From CAIOYC01 sp038327995 (GTDB lineage: Bacteria > Pseudomonadota > Alphaproteobacteria > Caulobacterales > Caulobacteraceae): a stretch of 64,000 bases of DNA. The translations under genes and the position numbers were made by a program. The notes under the pieces were generated by a model. It searched no databases. It saw only the letters and a program-made list of their open reading frames with translations, and had not been told where the DNA came from. Positions 53,278 through 61,948 of this stretch are shown in pieces; the stretch's first letter is position 1; every line of letters begins with the position of its first letter. Location: assembly GCA_038327995.1 (NCBI GenBank), contig JBBQLP010000006.1, forward strand, positions 15,659-79,658. Reading direction: 5' to 3'.

Positions 53278-53568
53278 ATGATCGGCGTCATCGCGGTTCT
53301 GAAGATCAAGGAAGACCAGACGGCGGCCTTTGAAAAGGGCTTCACCGAACTGGCCGCCAAGGTGCGGGCCAACGAGCCGGGCAACCTCGCCTATCAGCTC
53401 ACCAAAAGCCGCACCGAGCCCGGCACTTATAAGGTGCTGGAACTCTACAAGGACCAGGACGCCCTGACCCATCACGGCGGGACCGACTATTTCAAGGCGG
53501 CGGGGGCCATGTTCGCGGGCGCGCTCGCGGGCCGTCCCGAGATCGAATACCTTGATGGGGTGGGCTGA
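53278..53568 (+). CDS. Antibiotic biosynthesis monooxygenase (ABM)-domain protein
   Basis: The 96-residue protein starts at ATG 53278, with GGGAG seven bases upstream. It is a single ABM dimeric ferredoxin-like domain: IGVIAVLKIKEDQTAAFEKGF, then LAYQLTKSRTEPGTYKVLELYKD and ALTHHGGTDYFKAAGAMFA. Such YgiN-like proteins are quinol or heme-active monooxygenases or chaperone-like domains with uncertain substrates. The acyl-CoA dehydrogenase begins three bases after its stop, so the two are probably co-transcribed and may serve the same catabolic pathway. Confidence 0.87.
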   Translation: MIGVIAVLKIKEDQTAAFEKGFTELAAKVRANEPGNLAYQLTKSRTEPGTYKVLELYKDQDALTHHGGTDYFKAAGAMFAGALAGRPEIEYLDGVG

Positions 53569-53571
53569 GCC

Positions 53572-54789
53572 ATGGACCTGAACTTCGCCCCCGAGGATAT
53601 GGCGTTTCGCGACGAGGTCCGCGCCTGGATCGACGCCAATTACGACGCCGACCTCAGGGCGAAGATGGCGCAGACCAAGAACGGCTACATGGACAAGCCG
53701 AGCCTGGAGCGCTGGCAGAAAAAGCTGGCCTCCAAGGGCTGGCTCGTCACCGACTGGCCCGAGCAGTACGGCGGCCCAGGCTTCACGGCGACCCAGCGCT
53801 ATATCTTCAACATGGAGATGTCGCTGGCGGGGGTGCCGCCGACCATGCCGTTCGGGGTCAAGATGGTGGCGCCCGTCATCATGGCCTTCGGCACCGATGA
53901 GCAGAAGGCCCGCCACTTGCCGCCGATCCGCAGCGCCGACCTCTGGTGGTGCCAGGGCTATTCGGAGCCGGGCTCAGGCTCGGATCTCGCCGCGCTTCAG
54001 ATGCGGGCCGACCGTGAAGGCGACGACTACGTGCTGAACGGCTCCAAGATTTGGACGACGCTGGCCCAGCACGCCGACTGGATATTCTGCCTCGTGCGCA
54101 CCAGCCAGGAGACCAAGCGCCAGAACGGCGTCTCCTTCATCCTGGTCGACATGAAGACGCCGGGCGTTTCCGTCCGCGCCCTGCCGACCCTCGATGGCCC
54201 CCTGGAAGGCCAGCAGGAGATCAATCAGGTCTTCTTCGACAACGTGCGCGTGCCGGTGGAAAACCTGATCGGCGAGGAGGGCAAGGGCTGGACCTACGCC
54301 AAATACCTCCTGGAGTTCGAGCGCGGCAACGCCTATGCGCCGGGGCTTTCGGCCATGCTGAAGAAGGTCAAGAAGATCGCCGCGAACGAGGTTTCCGACG
54401 AGGGCTCGCCGCTGATCGACGACCCGGAGTTCCGCCTCAAGCTGGCGGAGATGGAAATCCGCATTGCGGCGCTTAACGCCACCGAACTGCGCGCCTTCTC
54501 GGGCCGGGGCTCCGGCGAGGCGATGGGCGCGGCCTCCTCCATGCTGAAGTGCCAGGGCTCCGAAGCGCAGCAGGCGATCACCGAACTGGCGCTGGAAGCG
54601 GTCGGCCTCTACGCCGCGCCCTTCATCGCCGACCCGGCATCGGAGGCCGCCTCCAACGACCTGAAACCCGGCCCCGACTACGCTTCGCCGGTGGCGCCGA
54701 GCTATTTCAGCTATCGCAAGACCTCGATCTACGCCGGCTCAAACGAGATCCAGCGCAACATCATGGCCAAAGCGGTGCTGGGGCTTTAG
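53572..54789 (+). CDS. Acyl-CoA dehydrogenase
   Basis: The 405-residue flavoprotein contains WPEQYGGPGFTATQRYIFNME, WWCQGYSEPGSGSDLAALQM and LNGSKIWTTLAQHADWIFCLVRTS, plus a DNVRVPVENLIGEEGKGWTY segment. The C-terminal YASPVAPSYFSYRKTSIYAGSNEIQRNIMAKAVLGL is characteristic of the family. The WTTLAQHADW pattern is shared with FadE-type dehydrogenases in steroid and branched acyl pathways. ATG 53572 is three bases after the ABM gene. The substrate is unknown. It is a different paralogue from the 16-18 kb pair and from ivd. Confidence 0.92.
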   Translation: MDLNFAPEDMAFRDEVRAWIDANYDADLRAKMAQTKNGYMDKPSLERWQKKLASKGWLVTDWPEQYGGPGFTATQRYIFNMEMSLAGVPPTMPFGVKMVAPVIMAFGTDEQKARHLPPIRSADLWWCQGYSEPGSGSDLAALQMRADREGDDYVLNGSKIWTTLAQHADWIFCLVRTSQETKRQNGVSFILVDMKTPGVSVRALPTLDGPLEGQQEINQVFFDNVRVPVENLIGEEGKGWTYAKYLLEFERGNAYAPGLSAMLKKVKKIAANEVSDEGSPLIDDPEFRLKLAEMEIRIAALNATELRAFSGRGSGEAMGAASSMLKCQGSEAQQAITELALEAVGLYAAPFIADPASEAASNDLKPGPDYASPVAPSYFSYRKTSIYAGSNEIQRNIMAKAVLGL

Positions 54790-54897
54790 GGGCGGTGCTC
54801 GGGTTTGGGGGCGTGGGCGCGCCGACTTTGTGGCAGGAAGCCAGGGTCCACTAACGACCTTGAGCCAACCTAAACGGGCTAGTTGGCTACAATCCTT

Positions 54898-55251
54898 CTA
54901 TCGGCGGACTGCGGAAAGCTCCGAGCCGATGGTCGCCAAGGCAGCAACACTGGCACTTCCAATCAGGCCAGCCTTCATCCACTCGAAAGCGGGAGGACAA
55001 ATGAAAACAAAGTACATAAGCGAGACTGCGGCAGCCAAAGCAATCAATGATAACACCTCCGTTGACCAGCTTTCGTTTACATGGGGCCGTCGCTTCACTT
55101 TAACTAAATATCCGGCCACGGAACCCAACCCGACGCCTAGTGTTGCCGAAGCTCGAACGGCGAACTGTTCGGCAGCTCCGTGAAGTAAGAGCGCTAACGG
55201 AGCGACTGCCAGAACACAAAGGATCGTCATCAAGCGCAGAGTTCGGACCAT
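54898..55251 (-). CDS. Small membrane protein in a lower-GC segment
   Basis: The predicted product has 117 residues and starts at ATG 55251, with AGAGGTG five to six bases upstream. Three hydrophobic stretches are evident: LRLMTILCVLAVAPLALLL, VLSLIALAAAVSLMYFVFIC and AGLIGSASVAALATIGS. A charged loop VKVKRRPHVNESWS lies between the first two. No family is recognised; topology and size resemble phage holin or superinfection-type proteins. The underlying DNA (about 54860-55140) is visibly more AT-rich than its surroundings, suggesting recent acquisition. The opposite-strand frame at 54830 lacks a ribosome site and is treated as a shadow. Confidence 0.55.
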   Translation of the reverse strand: MVRTLRLMTILCVLAVAPLALLLHGAAEQFAVRASATLGVGLGSVAGYLVKVKRRPHVNESWSTEVLSLIALAAAVSLMYFVFICPPAFEWMKAGLIGSASVAALATIGSELSAVRR

Positions 55252-55361
55252 ATGGCACCTCTAACCGTAGCGGGAGGCTATCGCCTCGACGGCTGAAGTC
55301 CACCCTTAGCCGACGTCAGGCCAAACCGTTTTCGGCGCCCCGTCGCCCCGCCACCCTCAAG

Positions 55362-55392
55362 AAAAAAGCCCCGGCCGTGAGGCGCGGGGCTT
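55362..55392 (-). terminator. Rho-independent terminator of cspA
   Basis: On the minus strand AAGCCCCGCGCC and GGCCGGGGCTT form a GC-rich stem with one bulge and a TCAC loop, followed by TTTTTT. It lies about 27 bp beyond the cspA stop. Confidence 0.85.
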
Positions 55393-55418
55393 AAAATCTT
55401 CAAGCTGAAGAGTTTGGC

Positions 55419-55628
55419 TTACGCCATCTTCAGTTGACCGGCGGACATCTTGCCGCTCTTGCGGTCCTTCTCGAGCTCGTAGCTCACCTTGTCGTTTTCA
55501 TTCAGTCCGCGCAGGCCAGCCGCTTCCACGGCCGAAATGTGCACGAAGACGTCGTTGCCGCCGTCGGTGGGTTGAATGAAGCCGAAGCCCTTGGTCGAGT
55601 TGAACCACTTTACAGTGCCGGTAGCCAT
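55419..55628 (-). CDS. cspA: Cold-shock protein (CspA family)
   Basis: The 69-residue single cold-shock domain has the RNP1 motif KGFGFIQP and the RNP2 motif VFVHISAVE. It begins ATGTVKWFNSTKG and ends in KMSAGQLKMA. It is an RNA chaperone in the cytoplasm. ATG 55628 has CGGAG eight bases upstream. The 5' region to 55740 has no gene and may be the long leader common in csp genes. Whether this paralogue is cold-inducible or constitutive cannot be judged. Its terminator follows closely. Confidence 0.95.
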   Translation of the reverse strand: MATGTVKWFNSTKGFGFIQPTDGGNDVFVHISAVEAAGLRGLNENDKVSYELEKDRKSGKMSAGQLKMA

Positions 55629-55811
55629 CTAGGTATCTCCGAGTGCCGTTAGACCCGCTCCAGGCTGGAACGGTCTTGTCGATATGTCTGAGGAGGGGAA
55701 CGGCAGCTCACGATCGCAGAGACGGCGGGCAGACGGGCTCGCCTCAGGCGACAGGCCACCATACGCCAGAATGCCGCATTCGCCTAGTTGGAATGCGGAG
55801 GCGGCTGATTT

Positions 55812-56717
55812 TCAGCCCCCCGCCATCTTGCGGAAGAACTTCTGGCCCTGCTCGCCGCCGTTGAAATAGGCTTGCTGGCCAGCAGTGTCCTCGATGCGCG
55901 ACCAGTTCTCGGCCACCTCCTCCACCGTGATGCCGTCCTCGCCGAGGTAGACGCCTTCGGTCTCGAAGATGCGCGAGAGGGCGAACGCCCCTGCGCCGGC
56001 GGTGAGGATGGCCCCGGTGGGCGCGCCCTCCGACACCAGATAGACCACGCCGGGCGTCACATATTCCGGCTTCAGCTTTTCCAGCACGGCGGGAGGCATC
56101 AGGTTCTCGGTCATGCGCGTGGCGGCGACCGGAGAAATGGCGTTGACGTGGATATTGTTCTTCTGGCCCTCGATCTTGAGAGTGTTCATCAGGCCCAGCA
56201 CCGCCATCTTGGCTGCGCCATAGTTGGCTTGGCCGAAGTTGCCGTACATGCCGGATGACGAGGTGGTGACGACGATGCGGCCATAGTTCTGGGCCTTCAT
56301 GATGTCCCACACCGCCTTGATCGGGCGGAATGTGCCCCAGACGTGCACCTGCATCACCGCGTCGAAATCGGCCTGCTCCATCTTGGAAAAGGACTTGTCG
56401 CGCAGGATGCCCGCGTTGCAGATCAGGATGTCGATCTTGCCGTAGGCGTCCATGGTCTGCTTGACCAGGTGGGCGACCCCGGCTTCGTCGGTGACGGAGG
56501 CGCCGTTGGCGATGGCCTCGCCTCCCGCCGCCTTGATCTCGGCCACCACCGCGTCGGCGGCGGCGGAGTTGCCGCCCGATCCGTCCACCGACCCGCCAAG
56601 ATCGTTGATCACCACCTTGGCCCCGCGGCGGGCGAGTTCCAGCGCGTGCTGCTTGCCGAGCCCGCCGCCCGCGCCGGTGACGATGGCGACTTTTCCGTCG
56701 AAGCGAATATCGGCCAT
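55812..56717 (-). CDS. SDR family oxidoreductase (3-hydroxyacyl-CoA dehydrogenase type)
   Basis: The 301-residue protein starts at ATG 56717 with RFDGKVAIVTGAGGGLGKQHA (NAD-binding TGxxxGLG). NAGILRDKSFSKM, the catalytic Ser (TTSSSGMYGNFGQ) and YGAAK follow. The C-terminal extension VAENWSRIED...YFNGG and the NDLGGSVDGSGG insertion match the dehydrogenase unit of multifunctional enzyme type 2 (peroxisomal MFE-2). Such enzymes oxidise (3R)-hydroxyacyl-CoAs. A longer frame upstream is not conserved. It is separated by 65 bp from the exporter genes, so probably has its own promoter or is a tail gene. Confidence 0.92.
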   Translation of the reverse strand: MADIRFDGKVAIVTGAGGGLGKQHALELARRGAKVVINDLGGSVDGSGGNSAAADAVVAEIKAAGGEAIANGASVTDEAGVAHLVKQTMDAYGKIDILICNAGILRDKSFSKMEQADFDAVMQVHVWGTFRPIKAVWDIMKAQNYGRIVVTTSSSGMYGNFGQANYGAAKMAVLGLMNTLKIEGQKNNIHVNAISPVAATRMTENLMPPAVLEKLKPEYVTPGVVYLVSEGAPTGAILTAGAGAFALSRIFETEGVYLGEDGITVEEVAENWSRIEDTAGQQAYFNGGEQGQKFFRKMAGG

Positions 56718-56782
56718 GGAGGAGCCCTCTCGATCTGCCTGCTGGATTGCGGGCGGAGTAGTGGGCAAGCCGCGCTTTTGCG

Positions 56783-57781
56783 TCAAGCGGGCTTTGCCGC
56801 CTTGGCGACCGGCGCAGCCGGAGTGTGCACGGCGCCCGCGCGTTCACCGGGCTTCATGAACTTCACCAGGATGCGTTGGCCGATCAGGAAGGGCGCCCCA
56901 TCGGAGGAGATCACTACCTCAACCACCCTCGCGTCTGTCTGTTCGGTGGGATCGTCGGACAGGAGCTTGCGACCGCCGAACTCGTCGGAGCGGCGCAGCA
57001 CCCTGCCCGTGTAGAGTTTGCCCGGCGAGGCGTCGGCGGCCATTTCGGCTTCCTGTCCGATGGCGACGTTGGGTATGTCGCTCTCGGCGATCTCCGCGCG
57101 CACCACGTGAGCGGTGGCAGGTTCAAGGTCGAAGAGATTCGACACGTTCAGGGTCGAGGCGCCCGTGCCGGGATTGGCGTAGCGCCGTACGATGCGCCCA
57201 TCGATCGGCGCCCGCACGCGGGTGAGTTCAAGCTGATAGCGCGCGACGTTCAGCGCCGCCTCGGCGGTTCCCACAGCGGAGCGCTGGACCGCAATCTGGG
57301 CGTCGGCGGTCTTAATCGCATCGGCGGCTGAGTCGACCGCCTGGCCTGAGATGAAGTTGCGAGCCAGAAGCTTCTGCAGACGACCATACTCTCGCTCGGC
57401 GGTGGCCTTCTGAACCATCAGAAGGCCGATCTGGGCCTGAGCCTGGGCGACGCTCGCCGCAGACGAGGCCACGGCGAGGCGCGGCTGGTCGTCCTGAAGC
57501 TGGGCGAGGATCTGGCCCTTGGCGACCTTGTCGCCTTCCTGAACCATGACGGCCTGAACGATGCCGGAGGTGCGGGCCGCCACCTGAATGATCCCGCCTT
57601 CAACGTCCGCCTTGCCCGCGGCGATCGCGGAAAAGGGGCTGGGGACGGCTTTGGCGGAGACAGCGGCGCCCTTGGCCTTCGACGCTTTGGCCTGGCCTTG
57701 CAGGTATATGCCGCCGACGATCACGATCAGGACGCCGAGAAGGCCCAGAAGAACCCAACGGTTCCGAAGGAAGGAAGGCAT
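56783..57781 (-). CDS. HlyD/DevB-like periplasmic adaptor of an ABC exporter
   Basis: The 332-residue membrane fusion protein has one N-terminal TM (WVLLGLLGVLIVIVGGIYL). A biotinyl-lipoyl-like domain follows (VAARTSGIVQAVMVQEGDKVAKGQILAQL), then a long coiled coil (AQAQAQIGLLMVQKATAEREYGRLQKLL). The returning LTRVRAPIDGRIVRRYANPG and a beta-barrel region close the fold. The trailing region is Ala/Pro rich. It is the last gene of the permease-ATPase-adaptor operon (5-bp gap to the ATPase). Together these form a MacAB/DevBCA-type efflux system; an outer-membrane TolC partner is not in the window. Confidence 0.9.
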   Translation of the reverse strand: MPSFLRNRWVLLGLLGVLIVIVGGIYLQGQAKASKAKGAAVSAKAVPSPFSAIAAGKADVEGGIIQVAARTSGIVQAVMVQEGDKVAKGQILAQLQDDQPRLAVASSAASVAQAQAQIGLLMVQKATAEREYGRLQKLLARNFISGQAVDSAADAIKTADAQIAVQRSAVGTAEAALNVARYQLELTRVRAPIDGRIVRRYANPGTGASTLNVSNLFDLEPATAHVVRAEIAESDIPNVAIGQEAEMAADASPGKLYTGRVLRRSDEFGGRKLLSDDPTEQTDARVVEVVISSDGAPFLIGQRILVKFMKPGERAGAVHTPAAPVAKAAKPA

Positions 57782-57786
57782 CGTGG

Positions 57787-58512
57787 TCAGGCTCCGGCGT
57801 GGATCGGGGAAGGCGCGTTCAGGGGATCAGGACGGCGGTCGTCGAGAATCCGGCCATCCTCGATATGGATGATGCGGTCGGCATAGGCTTCGAGGCGCGG
57901 GTCGTGGGTGACGCAGATCACCGCAGCCCCATGTTCCTTGGCCGCGCGCTGCAAAAGACGGATCACGAGCTGTCCGTTCTCGCCGTCCAGCGCGGAGGTG
58001 GGCTCGTCGGCGAACAGCAGTTGCGGATCCTTGGCGAGTGCTCTGGCGATCGCCACGCGCTGCTTTTCGCCCCCGGATAGCTCGGACGGGCGTTGACGCA
58101 TCCGGGGCGCGAGGCCGACTTCTGCCAAGGCGATTTCAGCCTTCTCCCGTGCCGCCGATGGCGACAGGCCGGTATATTTCAGCACGGTCGTAACCTGCTG
58201 CAGGGCGTTCAGCGAGGCGAACAGGTTGAAGCCCTGAAAAATGAAGCCGCAGTTATCCAACCTGAATTTGTCGATCTTACCCGGCGACATTTTCCACAGG
58301 TCCGTGTCGAGAGCCGAGACGTCGCCCCGGTCAGGGCGAAGCAGGCCTGACAGCGCGGCGATCAGCGTCGACTTCCCTGAACCCGATGGGCCCATGACCA
58401 TGGTCAGTTCGCCATGCGCGGCGTCGAAATCCACACCCTTCAGAACCTCGACCGACGAGCGGCCGGTCTTGAAGGACTTGGAGAGGTCATGAGCCCGGAT
58501 AGCCGTCTTCAT
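57787..58512 (-). CDS. ABC transporter ATP-binding protein (LolD/DevA/MacB-type)
   Basis: The 241-residue ATPase has Walker A GPSGSGKSTL, a Q-loop FIFQGFNLF, signature LSGGEKQRVAIARALA and Walker B LLFADEPTSALDGENG, with the H-loop in CVTHDPRLEAY. The ordering with an FtsX-like permease and a HlyD-like adaptor is typical of MacB/DevA systems. It starts at ATG 58512, overlapping the permease stop by four bases (ATGA), so it is translationally coupled. The exported substrate is unknown. Confidence 0.95.
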   Translation of the reverse strand: MKTAIRAHDLSKSFKTGRSSVEVLKGVDFDAAHGELTMVMGPSGSGKSTLIAALSGLLRPDRGDVSALDTDLWKMSPGKIDKFRLDNCGFIFQGFNLFASLNALQQVTTVLKYTGLSPSAAREKAEIALAEVGLAPRMRQRPSELSGGEKQRVAIARALAKDPQLLFADEPTSALDGENGQLVIRLLQRAAKEHGAAVICVTHDPRLEAYADRIIHIEDGRILDDRRPDPLNAPSPIHAGA

Positions 58513-59642
58513 CGCAAAAGGTCCGCCGGCTGGCTCTTCTTCAGAATCCCGAGGGAGAAGACCCCGGAAAGAATGGCGATGGCGAGCAGGAAAAAGCCAG
58601 TGAATGTAACCGTGCTCGCCGGGAAGGCCATCGGCACCCCGCCCGCGCTGGCGAGAAAGCTGACCCCGCCGACGAGCACCGCTGTCGCGGCCAATCCGGC
58701 GATCCCGACCCAGAACGAGATTTCCATCACCACGAGTTGCAGCGATCCCATGGAAACGCCCAGCGCCCTCAGGCTGGCGAACTCCTTGATGTTGCCGAGG
58801 ATGGCGCCGCGCAGCGTCTGCCAGGTGATGGCCAGGCCGCTGACCGCGCCGATGATGACGGCGAAGGCGAGGATGATGCCGATCACCTGCTGCTTCAGCA
58901 TGGCGTTTTCATTGGCCTTGGAAAGCTCGGCCCGGGTCCAGGCGCGGTACTGGCCTTTGGCGACGGCGTTCAACTGGTCGCGCACCTGAATAGCATCGGC
59001 GGGGTTGACCACCCGGACCAGCATCGGTCCCACGCGGTTGGCGGGCCGCGCCTGTTTCAGAAGACGCAGGGTCTGGCGAGAGATCATCACCTGCGGCTGC
59101 ATCATGTTGGGATAGCCGTGGAAGACTGCCGCCACCCGCACCGCATGGCCATTGATGGCCGCCATGTCGCCCTGCTTGACCCCCAGCCCGGCCAGCGCCG
59201 ACTGATCCACCGCCACCGCGTAGGGCTGCGACAGGGCCAGCCGCACGTCCTCGCCCATGTTGGTGGGCATGGTGAGGGAGTCCGGAGCGGTGTCCGCCGA
59301 AACCAGGTTCACGAACGAGCGCTTCTTCTCCTTGCCGGTGTTCAGGTTGGAAAAGCTGCCGAAGCCGTCGTCCAGGTCCGAGACCGCCGCGACGGCCGGG
59401 TTCATGTAGATCAGAGGCATGATCCGGCGCGGCATACCGCCTGTGTTCATCATGCTGTCCGCCTTGGCGGGCAGGATCATCAGATCGGCGGGGGAGTTGT
59501 CGATGGTGGCGGTGAACGCCTTGCCCATGCCGACGAACATTCCGACGAACGCCAGGATCAACAAACCCGCGAACGCCAGCGCCACCACGGCGGCCATGTA
59601 ACGGCGCCATTCGTAGATCACGGTGGACAGGGCGAGGGACAT
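58509..59642 (-). CDS. ABC transporter permease (FtsX/DevC-like)
   Basis: The 377-residue permease has one N-terminal TM (VVALAFAGLLILAFVGMFVGMG) and a large periplasmic domain. Three C-terminal TMs follow: IIGIILAFAVIIGAVSGLAI, ISFWVGIAGLAATAVLVGG and GFFLLAIAILSGVFSLG. This is the MacB/FtsX topology, with GNIKEFASLRALGVSMGSLQL before the last helices. First gene of the permease-ATPase-adaptor operon. Transcription probably begins in the 176-bp divergent gap shared with the S46 peptidase gene. Confidence 0.92.
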   Translation of the reverse strand: MSLALSTVIYEWRRYMAAVVALAFAGLLILAFVGMFVGMGKAFTATIDNSPADLMILPAKADSMMNTGGMPRRIMPLIYMNPAVAAVSDLDDGFGSFSNLNTGKEKKRSFVNLVSADTAPDSLTMPTNMGEDVRLALSQPYAVAVDQSALAGLGVKQGDMAAINGHAVRVAAVFHGYPNMMQPQVMISRQTLRLLKQARPANRVGPMLVRVVNPADAIQVRDQLNAVAKGQYRAWTRAELSKANENAMLKQQVIGIILAFAVIIGAVSGLAITWQTLRGAILGNIKEFASLRALGVSMGSLQLVVMEISFWVGIAGLAATAVLVGGVSFLASAGGVPMAFPASTVTFTGFFLLAIAILSGVFSLGILKKSQPADLLR

Positions 59643-59818
59643 TCAGAGCGGACCAGGGCGCGCGGAATAGCGGAATTGCAATGTGCGCGGCGGAGAAGGC
59701 CCCAAACAGAGGCTCATGGCCAAGTTAATTCGCTGTAACAGCCCCGTGATGGGCTGGCGTGGGGCGAAATCCTCGGTTAGTCACGATCCCGACACTTTTC
59801 AAAAAGTCCGAGGTTCCC

Positions 59819-61870
59819 ATGATCCGGCTTCGCCCCCTGGCCCTGCTCTCGCTCATCGCCGCAGTTCTCACCCCCGCCGTCGCGCTGGCTGACGAGGGGA
59901 TGTGGACGTTCGACAACTTCCCCTCCGCCAAGGTGAAGGCCGCCTACGGCGTGACCATCGACAAGGCGTGGCTGGATCACGTTCAGGGCGCAGCGGTGCG
60001 GCTGGCGGGGGGCTGCTCGGCCTCGGTGGTGACGGGCGAGGGCCTGGTGCTTACCAACAACCATTGCATCGCCGGTTGCGCTCAGAACTTCTCCAGCGAG
60101 GGCAAGGACTATTTCAAGACCGGCTACTCGTTGGGTCGCCGCGAAGACGAGAAGACCTGCCCCGGCTTTCAGGCGGAAATCCTGGTGGGCATCACCGACG
60201 TAACGCCGCGGGTGCTGGGCGCGGGGGCCGGGCTTTCCGGCGAGGCGCTGGTGAAGGCGCGCACGGCCGTGACCTCGACCATCGAAAAGGAAGGCTGCGG
60301 CGCGGACAAGACCCTGCGCTGCCAGGTGGTCAAGCTCTATCAGGGCGGCCAGTACAAGCTTTATCGCTACCACAAATATTCCGACGTCCGGTTGGTGTTT
60401 TCGCCTGGCGTTCCAGCCGCCTTTTTCGGCGGCGACCCGGATAACTTCAACTTCCCCCGCTACGATCTGGATTGCGCCTTCATCCGCCTCTACGAGAACG
60501 GCAAGCCGGTAGCGACGCCGGGCCATCTGGTGTGGAATGCGGGAACGCCAAAGGACGGCGAGCCGGTGTTCGTGGCGGGCAATCCGGGCGGCACCGATCG
60601 CCAGCTTACGGTCAGCCAGCTTGAGACCCAGCGCGACCTGACCATTCCTCTGACGCTGGTGCAGATGGCCGAGCTTCGCGGGCGCTTGATCGCGTTCGGC
60701 GAAAAGGGCGTCGAGCAGAAGCGCATGGCGGGCGAGGAACTGTTCGGGCTGGAAAACGGCTACAAGGTCTATTTCGGTCGCCAGTTCGCGCTCAACGACA
60801 AGGCCTTCCTCGACATCAAGCGCGCGCAGGAAGCCGACCTTCGGGCCCGGTCTGGCGCGGCTGCGGGCGATCCGTGGGGCGAGATCGCCCGGGTTCAGCT
60901 TTCCCAGCGCGAGCTTTATCTGCCCTTCCGTCTGGTCGAGGGCGGCCCCACCGGCTCCAAGCTCTATGGCTACGCCAAGGCCCTGGTGCGCGCGGCGCAG
61001 GAGCGCGAAAAGCCCTCCGCCGACCGCCTGCCCGGCTATTCCGACAGCGCGCTGCCGCTGCTGGAAAAGAACCTTCTCGACGCCGAGCCGGTGGATCGCC
61101 CGCTGGAGCAAATCTCGCTTGAGTTCTGGCTCACCAAGGTGCGCGAACTGCTCACCGCAGACGATCCCAACACCAAGCTGATCCTCGGCAAGGACAGCCC
61201 CGAAGCGCTTTCGGCGCAGTTCGCCAATGGCTCGAAGCTGGCTGACCCCGCGGTGCGCAAGGCCCTGTGGGACGGCGGGATCCGGGCCGTGCAGGCTTCT
61301 AACGACCCCCTGATCCAGTTCGTGCTGCGCACAGATCCCGCCGCCCGCGCCCTGCGCAAGACGTGGGACGAGCGCGTCACCGGGCCACTGGTGGCTCCCA
61401 CCGAAAAGCTAGCCAGGCTGCGTTTCGCGGCCTATGGCGACAGCATCTATCCGGACGCCACCTTCACCCTTCGTCTCTCCTACGGGAAGATCGCGGGCTG
61501 GAACGAGCGGGGTCGCCCGGTGCCCTCCTTCACCTATTTCGGCGGTCTTTATGAGCGCGCCACAGGCAACGACCCGTTCGAGCTTGATAGCCGTTGGGTC
61601 GCGGCGAAGGGCAGGCTGAACCCCGGCACGGTGTTCGACATCTCCACCACTAACGACATCATCGGCGGCAATTCCGGCTCGCCTCTGATCAATGCACGGG
61701 CCGAGGTGATCGGCGCGGTGTTCGACGGCAACATCCATTCGCTCGGCGGCGACTACGCCTACGACGGAACCCTGAACCGGGGCGTGACGGTTTCAACCGC
61801 CGCCATCACCGAGGCTCTGGACAAGGTCTATGGCGAGAAAACCCTGGTGCGCGAGTTGACCGCGCGGTGA
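59819..61870 (+). CDS. S46 family dipeptidyl-peptidase (DPP7/DPP11 type)
   Basis: The 683-residue secreted serine peptidase starts at ATG 59819 with a signal peptide (RLRPLALLSLIAAVLTPAVALA). The S46 start of the mature protein is DEGMWTFDNFP. The catalytic His lies in LVLTNNHCIAGC (His82) and the Ser in DIIGGNSGSPLINARAEV (Ser619). PRYDLDCAFIRLYENGKP lies between them and probably carries the Asp. It removes dipeptides from peptide N termini in the periplasm. A start 20 codons upstream is less likely because it precedes the signal peptide. Divergent from the exporter operon. Confidence 0.94.
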   Translation: MIRLRPLALLSLIAAVLTPAVALADEGMWTFDNFPSAKVKAAYGVTIDKAWLDHVQGAAVRLAGGCSASVVTGEGLVLTNNHCIAGCAQNFSSEGKDYFKTGYSLGRREDEKTCPGFQAEILVGITDVTPRVLGAGAGLSGEALVKARTAVTSTIEKEGCGADKTLRCQVVKLYQGGQYKLYRYHKYSDVRLVFSPGVPAAFFGGDPDNFNFPRYDLDCAFIRLYENGKPVATPGHLVWNAGTPKDGEPVFVAGNPGGTDRQLTVSQLETQRDLTIPLTLVQMAELRGRLIAFGEKGVEQKRMAGEELFGLENGYKVYFGRQFALNDKAFLDIKRAQEADLRARSGAAAGDPWGEIARVQLSQRELYLPFRLVEGGPTGSKLYGYAKALVRAAQEREKPSADRLPGYSDSALPLLEKNLLDAEPVDRPLEQISLEFWLTKVRELLTADDPNTKLILGKDSPEALSAQFANGSKLADPAVRKALWDGGIRAVQASNDPLIQFVLRTDPAARALRKTWDERVTGPLVAPTEKLARLRFAAYGDSIYPDATFTLRLSYGKIAGWNERGRPVPSFTYFGGLYERATGNDPFELDSRWVAAKGRLNPGTVFDISTTNDIIGGNSGSPLINARAEVIGAVFDGNIHSLGGDYAYDGTLNRGVTVSTAAITEALDKVYGEKTLVRELTAR

Positions 61871-61948
61871 GCGCAATCCGGGCTTCCCTTGGGCGGCCAA
61901 CGGCTTAAGCTCCTCCGGCGGTCGCTGCGTGCGACTCCGGGGGAATGA

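Noticed and set aside
52909..53916. A 335-codon minus-strand ORF covering the ssrA region
   Set aside because: Its last residues are the tmRNA tag frame; the rest crosses the tRNA-like domain, the promoter and the ABM/dehydrogenase genes antisense. The RNA structure explains the conservation.
54830..55183. 117-codon plus-strand ORF in the lower-GC segment
   Set aside because: No Shine-Dalgarno and no domain; the minus-strand ORF in the same place has a good ribosome site and clear membrane helices.
59719..59735. Possible CtrA box (TTAA...GTAAC) upstream of the S46 peptidase
   Set aside because: The spacing and second half-site do not fit TTAA-N7-TTAAC, so it is not reported as a site.
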